This document shows, one piece after another, positions 6,266 to 13,161 of a stretch of 16,726 nt of DNA (position 1 is its first letter; each line of letters begins with the position of its first letter). The stretch is taken from positions 1 to 16,726 of the forward strand of contig JAOZLQ010000030.1 of assembly GCA_029934755.1 (NCBI GenBank), written 5' to 3'. The notes below the pieces were generated by a model. The model did no database searches. It worked only from the letters and a program-made list of their open reading frames with translations, and was not told where the DNA came from. The stretch is from Desulfuromusa sp. (lineage in GTDB: Bacteria; Desulfobacterota; Desulfuromonadia; Desulfuromonadales; Geopsychrobacteraceae). The translations under genes were made by a program, and so were the position numbers.

Positions 6266-7162
6266 TTACAAAGAATTTTCCAGCAATTCCAACCAAACCT
6301 TTTCCCAGCAACAATGATGTCCCTGATCGGGAAGAAGGATCATTTGCACTTGTGATGATACCGCCTGATCGACATAGCTACGAGCAATCTCCGGAGGGAC
6401 AATATTATCTTTGCCGCCAACAAAATGGACTTGGCGGAGACCAACCAACCGCCCAAGTTCATCAACCGGGTTAAGTGACCCAGAAAGTGGGCTGACTTGT
6501 TTTAATTCCGTCCAACTAGCATGATCAAGCACCCCGGCAACCGTTACCAGCAGGTCAACATCATTCCGGCGGGCAGCAATAAGGGTGGCTACGGCTCCGC
6601 CACCAGAGTACCCGATCAGGGTCATACGGCTGGCACCGCTGCGTTTTTTCAGTTGAGAAACGGCAGTATCCATCGTCTTGATTATCTCGGCAGAAAAACG
6701 ATCTTTCGTCCAATGAACGGGGAGACATACATCCCGTTCAGATTTTGGGATAAACTGGCAGGGTCTGGCCAAATAGGCAACGCTAGACGCTGGGTCTTGC
6801 AGAGCCAGACGCAGAGCAAGGGGATCACGTGGGGTTGGGTCGGTTGCGGGGGTAAAACGGTTAATCCAGGCCCGACCATCCCCTTCAATATAAATTCTCA
6901 GCAGGTCATTTGCAGAAGAGGTTGTTTTGATCAAGGCCCGCACTGGCAATGGAGTTTTTGCCACGCTAATCTCCTGCCAGGCAACATCACCCGACAAAGA
7001 TTGAACCGTCTGTAATAAATTTTGTGAAGTCTGTAGCTGACTGCAACCACAGCTAACACAACACAGAACAATCAGCAGGAAAGCCCGCAAACCAATCTGT
7101 TTGCGGGCTTTCTGGTGAAGCTGTTGTGCGGTTATGCACCAGATGCAATTTTTAGAAAGCAT
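6266..7162 (-). CDS. Predicted lipoprotein alpha/beta hydrolase
   Basis: Serine hydrolase-fold protein of 298 residues from the ATG. A nucleophile elbow GYSGGG (184-189, Ser186), Asp252 in GGKDNIVP and His282 in GHHCCWEKVW make a plausible catalytic triad; YIEGDGRAW (91-99) is the strand/oxyanion region. A hydrophobic run FLLIVLCCVSCGCSQ (28-42) ends in a lipobox-like SCGC, so I expect export and lipid anchoring at Cys40. The start is uncertain. The ATG at 7162 overlaps the barrel gene stop by 11 bases and gives an unusually long, charged leader of about 27 residues. A TTG at 7090 would give a compact signal (MRAFLLIVLCCVSCGCS) but has no clear ribosome site and lies inside a 14-bp hairpin. 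The substrate is unknown; esterase or lipase-like activity is a guess from fold. Confidence 0.75.
   Translation of the reverse strand: MLSKNCIWCITAQQLHQKARKQIGLRAFLLIVLCCVSCGCSQLQTSQNLLQTVQSLSGDVAWQEISVAKTPLPVRALIKTTSSANDLLRIYIEGDGRAWINRFTPATDPTPRDPLALRLALQDPASSVAYLARPCQFIPKSERDVCLPVHWTKDRFSAEIIKTMDTAVSQLKKRSGASRMTLIGYSGGGAVATLIAARRNDVDLLVTVAGVLDHASWTELKQVSPLSGSLNPVDELGRLVGLRQVHFVGGKDNIVPPEIARSYVDQAVSSQVQMILLPDQGHHCCWEKVWLELLENSL
7079..7112. terminator. Perfect 14-bp hairpin between barrel gene and hydrolase body
   Basis: GAAAGCCCGCAAAC (7079-7092), a six-base loop, then GTTTGCGGGCTTTC (7099-7112). This GC-rich stem with A/T ends has the form of a rho-independent terminator or attenuator and begins 40 bases after the barrel gene stop on the minus strand. 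Behind it on that strand the sequence (CTGCTGATTGTTCTG) is only moderately T-rich, so it may be a partial terminator that leaves less message for the hydrolase. It also encodes residues 17-28 of the longest hydrolase frame. Confidence 0.6.
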
Positions 7163-8192
7163 AACTCAAACGAGCTATGGCACTAATACTTTCATATGAG
7201 CCACGACCACTCTTTGTTGAGATCGATGCACCACCGCTGAAAGGACCGGATCCAAAGAGATTTGCTCCCAGTTCCCAGACAAAACCATCATCATCAGCAG
7301 CTGATGATGGACTGCGAGTGGTTTCATTTTCATAAGTAACTTTGACATACGGCATCCAAGTTTTCAGATAATAACCAGCCTGGACACTTGCCGCAATCTG
7401 ACCAATTTTATTGCTACTATCATCGATATTTGTTGTAAGACCATCCGTATCGGTTTCCGTATAAGAATCGTAATTGGTCTTGGAATAGTAGTAACCTAAC
7501 CGCCAACCAAGACTGATATTCTGCAACCAGTGGTTGCCACTAATTCCGACACTATAGAAAGAGTGATCGGAATCCTGTGAGCCAGAAGTCTTCACACCCA
7601 ACAAGTCATCACGGTGCATATCGGTATCCCCTTGACCCCAACCAAAAGAGAAATCAAGGCCATAGGTATTATTCAGCATATAGCTCAAATATGGGGAAAT
7701 CGTGAAGCTGTCGGTATCAGTACCACCGTTGTTAAATGCACTTGAAGTTTCACTGTCATCGTATGCCAAACTAAGACCGGAAACAAACATACCATCCATA
7801 AACGCCTTATCCATGCCAACACTGACACTGACACCGTCACCGTCATACTTTGAGCCGGTTTTGTCATCCTCAAAGTCAGTGTAAATACTGCTGGACCACA
7901 AACTCAACCCCGAGGCAGCATCACCAGCAGAGAGCCCGGTTTCATAGGCAATGACTGCTGTTTCCGGAGCATTTACCAACGACTGTCGAAACTGAATGAA
8001 ATTGATATGGGAATTGATCGGCTGAAGAGTACGAGTGATTGTTTCCTGATGCATGCCAGTGTCAAACATAGTGGTCATAGATAGTCCATCTTCACTCCAG
8101 TTATCAAATACCCAATCACCGGGTGCAGCATAAGCAAAAGCAGTGCTCAATATGAGTATTATAGCTACCAGAGAAATTTGTTTTCTAACCAT
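7152..8192 (-). CDS. Outer-membrane beta-barrel protein (autotransporter-domain-like)
   Basis: A 346-residue exported protein. The signal peptide MVRKQISLVAIILILSTAF ends near AYA-A (20-23). From about residue 75 to the end there are alternating aromatic and polar strands typical of a 12-strand autotransporter barrel: SGLSLWSS, GVSVSVGMDKAF, FVSGLSLAYDD, SPYLSYML and YGLDFSFGWGQG, among others. The last strand SAIARLSYAF ends in phenylalanine, as needed for insertion by the Bam machinery. Only about 55 residues lie between the signal and the barrel, so there is no passenger domain; it is a stand-alone barrel or porin-like protein. Acidic Asp-rich loops suggest exposure at the surface. It has a strong AAAGGAGG ribosome site and a good sigma70 promoter, so high expression is likely. 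It is followed by the hydrolase gene. Confidence 0.82.
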   Translation of the reverse strand: MVRKQISLVAIILILSTAFAYAAPGDWVFDNWSEDGLSMTTMFDTGMHQETITRTLQPINSHINFIQFRQSLVNAPETAVIAYETGLSAGDAASGLSLWSSSIYTDFEDDKTGSKYDGDGVSVSVGMDKAFMDGMFVSGLSLAYDDSETSSAFNNGGTDTDSFTISPYLSYMLNNTYGLDFSFGWGQGDTDMHRDDLLGVKTSGSQDSDHSFYSVGISGNHWLQNISLGWRLGYYYSKTNYDSYTETDTDGLTTNIDDSSNKIGQIAASVQAGYYLKTWMPYVKVTYENETTRSPSSAADDDGFVWELGANLFGSGPFSGGASISTKSGRGSYESISAIARLSYAF

Positions 8193-8234
8193 GAATCTTA
8201 CCTCCTTTGGAGTTTATGTGGATTTCACTTGAGA

Positions 8235-8293
8235 CGGAGACCCCCTCCGAATCAATAAATCTCAATATATAGACAATCATATAGTTATGTCAA
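8235..8293 (-). promoter_or_regulatory. Strong sigma70 promoter and leader of the barrel gene
   Basis: On the minus strand a perfect TTGACA (8293-8288) is followed after 16 bases by TATATA (8271-8266), or after 18 by TATATT. The leader of about 65 bases contains a small hairpin CGGAG/CTCCG (8249-8235) and ends in AAAGGAGG, eight bases before the ATG at 8192. The rest of the divergent gap to 8397 shows no clear plus-strand promoter for the exporter gene. Confidence 0.7.
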
Positions 8294-8397
8294 ACGAATA
8301 GATAACTAATCATGTCATTGATCTGGAAACCTGAAAAACCCTTAATAGATTAAACCACCACCTACCCACAAATCCAGATTCATGGTAGTGAATAATC

Positions 8398-9018
8398 ATG
8401 ATTAACTTCCTTGCCATTGGCACCATTCTCGGACTATCAGCTGGATTGTCCCCCGGACCATTACTGGCACTGGTGATCTCCGAGACCCTGCAACATAATG
8501 TTCGTTCTGGAATAAAAGTTGCTTTGGCTCCAATCGTGACCGACCTGCCGATTATTCTGATATCGATGTTTATCTTGGCAAAACTGGCCAATTTTCACAC
8601 AATTATGGGAATCGTTTCCCTTGGAGGCGGGCTTTTTCTGCTGCTGCTCGGCTATCAGAACTGGAAATCCAAAGGACTGGATCTGGAGATTCAAGAGGTA
8701 AATCCAAAATCATTAACTAAAGGGATTTTTACCAATTTTTTAAGCCCACATCCCTATCTGTTCTGGCTCGGTATCGGGGCACCAACCATGACCAATGCAA
8801 TGAATGATCATCCCCTTGCAGGAGTTGCTTTTATTGGCGGATTTTACCTATGTTTGGTCGGAGCAAAAATTGCTGTGGCGGTGTTGGTCAGCAAATCGAA
8901 ACCTTTTTTGGTCGGCAACCTTTATCGCGCTATCGTACGTGGTCTTGGGGTATTGTTAATTCTTTTAGCTGGCATCCTGTTTTATGATGGATTGAAGCTG
9001 TTGCAGGTTCTATCGTAA
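8398..9018 (+). CDS. LysE/RhtB-family exporter
   Basis: Inner-membrane exporter of 206 residues with about six helices (near 1-25, 40-65, 70-88, 112-132, 138-162 and 178-202). The N-terminal GLSAGLSPGPLLALVISETL (13-32) carries the family mark SPGP followed by a long amphipathic stretch, as in LysE/RhtB amino-acid exporters; NFLSPHPYLFWLGIG (113-127) is the second conserved block. The substrate (amino acids or similar small metabolites) cannot be told from sequence. The ATG follows only a weak GTGA site. The gene is divergent from the barrel gene and 30 bases ahead of the thioesterase, with which it is probably cotranscribed. Confidence 0.87.
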   Translation: MINFLAIGTILGLSAGLSPGPLLALVISETLQHNVRSGIKVALAPIVTDLPIILISMFILAKLANFHTIMGIVSLGGGLFLLLLGYQNWKSKGLDLEIQEVNPKSLTKGIFTNFLSPHPYLFWLGIGAPTMTNAMNDHPLAGVAFIGGFYLCLVGAKIAVAVLVSKSKPFLVGNLYRAIVRGLGVLLILLAGILFYDGLKLLQVLS

Positions 9019-9048
9019 TAAAACCAGAACCACTTGATGGGAGATGAA

Positions 9049-9552
9049 ATGAATCACAAAATCAAAAATTCTCAGCATATTTCCAAACACTGTCTGGTCT
9101 GCGGAACAGAAAACCAGTTTGGTCTGAAAACCCGGTTTTTTGAAACTGAAGAGAAAGAGGTGATCGCCCTGTTTACCCCACGCGAGGAACATCAGAGTTA
9201 TCCGGGAATTGCCCACGGTGGAGTTTCAGCAGCATTGCTCGATGAAGTTATCGGCCGCGCCATCATGGCTCATTATGGTCAAGACACCTTTGGGGTCACC
9301 GTCGACCTGCAGGTCAAATACAAAAAACCCGTCCCCTTAGGGGTAGAATTAAAAGTCATTGGCCGTGTCACCAATGACAGGGGGCGACTTTATGAAGGAA
9401 CTGGAGAGTTATATCTTCCAGATGGTACGATTGCCGTACTGGCACAAGGGAAGTACATGAAACGGAACTTGAAACAGATCACTGATAGCAATTTTATCGA
9501 CGAAGAATGGTTTTCGCCTGAGGGTGACTTGCCAGATGAGATTGTGCTGTAA
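9049..9552 (+). CDS. PaaI-like hotdog thioesterase
   Basis: Predicted acyl-CoA thioesterase of 167 residues. N-terminal CLVCGTENQFGL (15-26) is a CxxCG-N-x-x-GL block common in this branch. The active-site region AHGGVSAALLDE (55-66) carries the HGG turn and Asp65/Glu66. The central strand VTVDLQVKYKKPVPLG is the usual hotdog core. The frame opens at TTG 9034 and ATG 9037, but I choose the ATG at 9049 because GGGAG lies five bases before it. The C-terminal acidic tail (about 140-167) extends beyond the fold. It is distinct from the 4HBT-type enzyme at 4748. The substrate is unknown; the CoA-ester setting of the window is compatible with acyl-CoA. Confidence 0.82.
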   Translation: MNHKIKNSQHISKHCLVCGTENQFGLKTRFFETEEKEVIALFTPREEHQSYPGIAHGGVSAALLDEVIGRAIMAHYGQDTFGVTVDLQVKYKKPVPLGVELKVIGRVTNDRGRLYEGTGELYLPDGTIAVLAQGKYMKRNLKQITDSNFIDEEWFSPEGDLPDEIVL

Positions 9553-9588
9553 TTATCTTACAGACCCTCTTCTTGGAGATCATGCCAA

Positions 9589-9632
9589 CTATCGTTATTT
9601 CCGATAGCTATCATTATATTTATCGATATTAT
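9589..9632. promoter_or_regulatory. Array of TATCG/CGATA half-sites upstream of pstS
   Basis: The sequence CTATCG (9589-9594), seven bases, CGATAG (9602-9607) is a 19-bp dyad. It directly abuts CTATCATTATA (9608-9618), forming the palindrome GATAGCTATC (9603-9612). TATCGATA (9621-9628) and TTATC (9629-9633) follow. Such stacked half-sites suggest an operator for a dimeric regulator of the pst genes. They do not match the 11-base phasing of a classical Pho box, and no regulator can be assigned. The gap 9553-9706 holds no other gene; its last bases carry a strong AGGAGG site. Confidence 0.45.
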
Positions 9633-9706
9633 CCATTGGAAAGTTGCGCCGCAATGATTTATCATTCCTGAAATTGTATTTAATCTTTAATTTTTAGGAG
9701 GTTATC

Positions 9707-10543
9707 ATGAGGTCAAGGCTTTTATCGGGGTTGTGTTTAGCAATTTTTCTGACGTTTTTTAGCTCTCTGCCCGCAGTATCTGAAGAATTAAATCAATTCG
9801 CTAACCTACAGGGTGAAATTGATATTGCCGGCGGCACAGCACATATTCCAGTGATGAAAGATGCTGCCAGAAAAATTATGACCCAATACCCGCATATCAA
9901 CATCACTGTTGCTGGCGGGGGGTCTGGCGTTGGCATTCAAAAAGTCGGGGAAGGGTTGGTTGGTATCGGGAACGCTGGCCGCCCTGTCAGCTCCAAAGAA
10001 CTATCGCAATATCCGCAGATGATCTCCTTTCCCTTTGCCGTTGACGGTGTCGCTCCAATAGTCAACCCGGTCAATAAGATTGACAACTTGAGTAGCGCAC
10101 AGATCAAAGATATTTTTTCTGGGGGAATAAGTAACTGGAAAGATGTCGGTGGTGATGATGCAGCCATTCATATTTACAGTCGTGATGAAGCTAGCGGCAC
10201 GAGGTCAGTCTTCTGGAAAAAATGCTTAAGTCGAGGGGATATCGTCGAGTCAGCCAATATTGTCCCCTCTAATGGTGCGATGAAAATCGCAGTTTCCCGG
10301 GATCATTATGCGTTGGGGTACATGAGTATCGGACATCTTGATGAGACCGTTAAAGCAGTGGTTCTGGATAATGTAGCTCCAACCCAGGAGAATGCGATCA
10401 ATGGCTTATATCCAGTCATCCGTAAACTTTTCATGAACACCAATGGAGCCCCAAAACCTCTGGTTAATGCTTTTATCAACTATATTTCGGGTGCTGACGG
10501 TGCTGCAAGTATCACCAGTCACGGCTATATTCCGCTAAAATGA
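9707..10543 (+). CDS. pstS: Phosphate-type ABC transporter substrate-binding protein
   Basis: Periplasmic binding protein of 278 residues for phosphate, by family. A signal peptide spans 1 to about 25 (LAIFLTFFSSLPAVS). Ligand-loop blocks are AGGTAHIP (41-48), VAGGGSGVGI (68-77), IGNAGRP (87-93) and YSRDEASGTRSVF (157-169); the last holds the Arg-x(3)-Ser-Gly-Thr pattern that grips phosphate in PstS. The aspartate that hydrogen-bonds phosphate in E. coli PstS (GASD) is not evident at GNAG, as in many short PstS proteins, so selectivity could differ. AGGAGG lies six bases before the ATG. It heads the pstSCAB gene set, and the 25-base gap to pstC contains a small hairpin that may keep pstS expression above the rest. 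A tungstate-binding TupA is a related fold, but two permease genes argue for Pst. Confidence 0.88.
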   Translation: MRSRLLSGLCLAIFLTFFSSLPAVSEELNQFANLQGEIDIAGGTAHIPVMKDAARKIMTQYPHINITVAGGGSGVGIQKVGEGLVGIGNAGRPVSSKELSQYPQMISFPFAVDGVAPIVNPVNKIDNLSSAQIKDIFSGGISNWKDVGGDDAAIHIYSRDEASGTRSVFWKKCLSRGDIVESANIVPSNGAMKIAVSRDHYALGYMSIGHLDETVKAVVLDNVAPTQENAINGLYPVIRKLFMNTNGAPKPLVNAFINYISGADGAASITSHGYIPLK

Positions 10544-10559
10544 AACCGCTTAAGAATTC

Positions 10560-10577
10560 GGTATTTTTTTGAATACC
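10560..10577. repeat. Small inverted repeat over the pstC start
   Basis: GGTATT (10560-10565) and AATACC (10572-10577) form a six-base stem with a T-rich loop that contains the TTG start of pstC. CTTAAG and GAATTC precede it. In RNA it could lower pstC translation or protect the 3' end of the pstS message, which would suit the need for more binding protein than permease. Confidence 0.35.
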
Positions 10578-11471
10578 CGGCAAGATAATTATCGGCAGAA
10601 ACTGTCCAAGCCTCATGTGAGCTATCCAGAGATGCTCTTCCAGGGTTCTGCGGTTTTCTCCGCTTTGATTGTTCTGGCGTTGTTCGGATTTTTGGTCTAT
10701 TTCACCTTGCCGTTGTTCTCTGAGGGGCAGTTTACAGAGCTATTTTCCTGGCACTGGCGACCATTTCATGGAGAATTCGGAATCCTGCCGATGATTGTCG
10801 GGACCGTTTTACTGGCAATTTCGGCAATGTTGATTGCCTACCCTGTAGGGCTGGGGATTTGTCTGTTTATCCATGGCCTCGGACCGACATGGCTGGTACG
10901 TCCAGTGCTTTTTCTGGTTTATGGGATGACCGGTATCCCCACCGTCATCTACGGATTTGTCGCCGTGTTTCTGCTGGTGCCACTCCTGCGAACGACCCTT
11001 GCTCACGGAACCGGGTTTTCACTTTTAGCAGCGTCATTGACCTTGAGTATTCTGGTTCTTCCCACAATTGTTCTCTTGATCAATACCCAGCTCCAGCAGA
11101 TTGTCCCGAGACTGCGGCTAACAACGGAGGCTCTTGGCATCTCACGTATTCATGAGCTGACAAGGATCAGTCTACCATCGGCTTCGTACGGTTTGCTAGC
11201 AGCAGCTATTCTTGGTTTTGGCAGAGCTGTTGGCGATACCCTGATTGCCCTGATGGTTGCAGGTAATGCTGCTCAGATCCCGGGAACTGCCTTTGACTCA
11301 ATTCGAACCTTGACCGCACATATTGCGCTGGTTGTCGCAACGGACAGTCAAAGCACAATATATCATTCACTCTTCGCCGCCGGATTAATTCTTTTTATGA
11401 CAACAACAACAGTCAATCTGCTGTTGCATCAAATCAGGCGCCGATCATCCCGGGAGGGGCAAAGTGCGTAA
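10569..11471 (+). CDS. pstC: Phosphate ABC transporter permease PstC
   Basis: One of two inner-membrane channel subunits of the importer (300 residues). About six helices are visible, the first at 30-51 (FSALIVLALFGFLVYFTLPL) and others near 75-97, 110-137, 147-170 and 210-232, with the last at 267-288. The ATPase-contact (EAA) loop is GRAVGDTLIALMVAGNA, in which Asp takes the place of the usual Glu of GRAxGET. The start is taken as TTG at 10569, since it gives the normal cytoplasmic leader of some 25-30 residues; a GTG at 10617 or ATG at 10632 would cut this short. No good ribosome site is seen for any of them. It overlaps pstA by eight bases. Confidence 0.87.
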   Translation: MNTRQDNYRQKLSKPHVSYPEMLFQGSAVFSALIVLALFGFLVYFTLPLFSEGQFTELFSWHWRPFHGEFGILPMIVGTVLLAISAMLIAYPVGLGICLFIHGLGPTWLVRPVLFLVYGMTGIPTVIYGFVAVFLLVPLLRTTLAHGTGFSLLAASLTLSILVLPTIVLLINTQLQQIVPRLRLTTEALGISRIHELTRISLPSASYGLLAAAILGFGRAVGDTLIALMVAGNAAQIPGTAFDSIRTLTAHIALVVATDSQSTIYHSLFAAGLILFMTTTTVNLLLHQIRRRSSREGQSA

Positions 11472-12342
11472 ACTGTTTGATATATTTATTTATAGCTGGG
11501 TCTGGATATCGACATTAGCCGTTTTTTCAACTGTCATCTGCTTGCTCTGGTTTCTCCTGAGCCGAGGGCTGCCAACCTTTGGAAAAGAACTGTTTTTTGG
11601 TCAGGCCTCAGTATGGGAAGCTATTACCGGTCAAGTTCGAGTCTGGGATGCCCTGTGGCCTGCTTGCGTCGGGACCCTGTCGCTGGTCTTTCTGGCAGCA
11701 CTGATGGCGGTACCTCTAGGGATTTCCAGTGGAATTTATCTAGCCTGTTTTGCAGAGAATCCATTTAAACGGATTCTCTCCTTATCAGTTGAACTCCTGG
11801 CAGGAACTCCATCTATCATTATGGGTTTGTTTGGTTTTGCCTTGATCCTGTTTCTGCGCAATACTTTTTTTCCGGATGCCAATACCTCTCTGCTGCTTGC
11901 TGCGAGCTGCTTGGCTCTATTGATTCTCCCCTATTTGATTTTCACAACCCAGGCAGCTCTGGAAAGTTTAACTGACGAATATCGATTGATCGGCCCCAGT
12001 TTGGGATTGAGCCAGTTACAAACTATTTTTCACATCTTCCTTCCCGCTTCTGGACGTGGAATCCTGGGTGGAGTGATATTATCGCTCGGTCGAGCCGCTG
12101 AAGATACGGCGGTCATTATGCTGACGGGGGTCATTGCCAATGCCGGATTACCCCATGGGCTGTTCGGAAAATTTGAAGCACTGCCATTCCGAATTTTCTA
12201 TCTGGCCGCAGAATATCAAACCCCTGCGGAACTTAACTCTGCTTACGGCACGGCCCTGGTTCTCCTCTGTTTGACAGGGCTCCTGTACGGCGGCGCGCTT
12301 GCTTTGCACAAAACTCTGGAGTGGCAATGGAACCAGCACTGA
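11464..12342 (+). CDS. pstA: Phosphate ABC transporter permease PstA
   Basis: Second channel subunit (292 residues), about six helices, the first near 12-32. The EAA loop GRAAEDTAVIMLTGVIANAG fits PstA proteins of the kind with Glu-Asp-Thr in place of Gly-Glu-Thr. The GTG start overlaps the end of pstC and has a very strong GGGAGGGG site four bases upstream, so its translation need not depend on pstC. It overlaps the start of pstB by 16 bases. Confidence 0.88.
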   Translation: MRKLFDIFIYSWVWISTLAVFSTVICLLWFLLSRGLPTFGKELFFGQASVWEAITGQVRVWDALWPACVGTLSLVFLAALMAVPLGISSGIYLACFAENPFKRILSLSVELLAGTPSIIMGLFGFALILFLRNTFFPDANTSLLLAASCLALLILPYLIFTTQAALESLTDEYRLIGPSLGLSQLQTIFHIFLPASGRGILGGVILSLGRAAEDTAVIMLTGVIANAGLPHGLFGKFEALPFRIFYLAAEYQTPAELNSAYGTALVLLCLTGLLYGGALALHKTLEWQWNQH

Positions 12343-13103
12343 CACAACCGAAACCATTCTGTATTATCAAGAACCTACATATTTTGTTTCACGGCAAACC
12401 GGTTCTACAGGATATCAATCTGACCCTTACTGATTGTGGAATTACCGTTCTTGTCGGTGCTTCAGGGTCAGGAAAAACAACATTTTTAAGAGCGTTGAAT
12501 CGTTTAAATGAATATTACCCCGGGTATTCTGCAAGCGGTCAGATTGAATTAGCCCTATCCGGAACAATGGAGAATATTTATCAAACCGACCTACAAGTTA
12601 CAGAACTGCGCAGACGGGTCGGAATGGTTTTTCAATCACCAAATGTTCTCCCAGTCAGCATCGCCCAGAATATCAATCTGCCCCTCAAGCTCGTCACCGG
12701 CCTAGACAGGAAAAAGAGAGAAGAGAGACTGGTTGAAGTCCTTCAGGAAGTCCATCTTTGGAACGAGGTAAAAGATCGCCTTAAAACCAAAGCGTCCCAT
12801 CTATCTGGAGGGCAGCAGCAAAGGCTATGTCTAGCTCGGGTACTCGCCTTGCAACCGAAAATATTGCTTCTGGATGAACCAACCGCTTCTCTCGATTTCA
12901 AGGCATCCGGGAGGATAGAGGAGCTCTTGTTAGAGTTGCAGCATCGATACCGGATTATCGCTGTATCACACAGTTTACGCCAGGCAAGAAGAATTGCCGG
13001 TCAAATTCTGGTGATGAAAGAGGGCCGGATAGAGCATCTGTTAAAAAAAGACCAGTTTGAAAATTCAGAAATGTTGCAGCAATTGCTTGAAGAGTTCTTA
13101 TAA
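12327..13103 (+). CDS. pstB: Phosphate ABC transporter ATP-binding protein
   Basis: ATPase that powers the PstCA channel (258 residues). Walker A is GASGSGKTT, followed by FLRALNRLNE, a mark of PstB (LRxLNRxND). The Q-loop is VGMVFQSPNVLP, the signature LSGGQQQRLCLARVLA, Walker B KILLLDEPTASLD and the H-loop VSHS. A longer frame opens at GTG 12321, but ATG 12327 has TGGAG five bases upstream and is preferred. No phoU follows; the next gene is convergent. Confidence 0.92.
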   Translation: MEPALTQPKPFCIIKNLHILFHGKPVLQDINLTLTDCGITVLVGASGSGKTTFLRALNRLNEYYPGYSASGQIELALSGTMENIYQTDLQVTELRRRVGMVFQSPNVLPVSIAQNINLPLKLVTGLDRKKREERLVEVLQEVHLWNEVKDRLKTKASHLSGGQQQRLCLARVLALQPKILLLDEPTASLDFKASGRIEELLLELQHRYRIIAVSHSLRQARRIAGQILVMKEGRIEHLLKKDQFENSEMLQQLLEEFL

Positions 13104-13120
13104 CGGGCAAGGAAAATGGG

Positions 13121-13154
13121 AAAAGAGACCCTCAAGGGAATATTCAGTCTTTTT
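13121..13154. terminator. Candidate bidirectional terminator between pstB and wtpC
   Basis: AAAGAGAC (13122-13129) can pair with GTCTTTTT (13147-13154) with one G-U step, and the inner CCCTC/AAGGG can add a small second stem. The A-run on one side and T-run on the other would give a terminator for both convergent operons. The outer stem is weak in GC, so the call is tentative. Confidence 0.4.
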
Positions 13155-13161
13155 GATAGCT

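Noticed and set aside
6521..7015. Long plus-strand reading frame of 164 codons
   Set aside because: It lies wholly within the minus-strand hydrolase, which has clear catalytic motifs; the plus-strand translation is rich in Gly, Gln and Arg without any family resemblance.
9589..9633. Classical PhoB box upstream of pstS
   Set aside because: There are no 7-base CTGTCAT-like repeats spaced by four bases; the half-sites here have other phasing and include inverted copies.
9707..13103. Tungstate transporter TupABC instead of Pst
   Set aside because: Tup systems have one permease gene; here there are two different permeases with PstC/PstA loops and a PstB-type ATPase with LRALNRLN.
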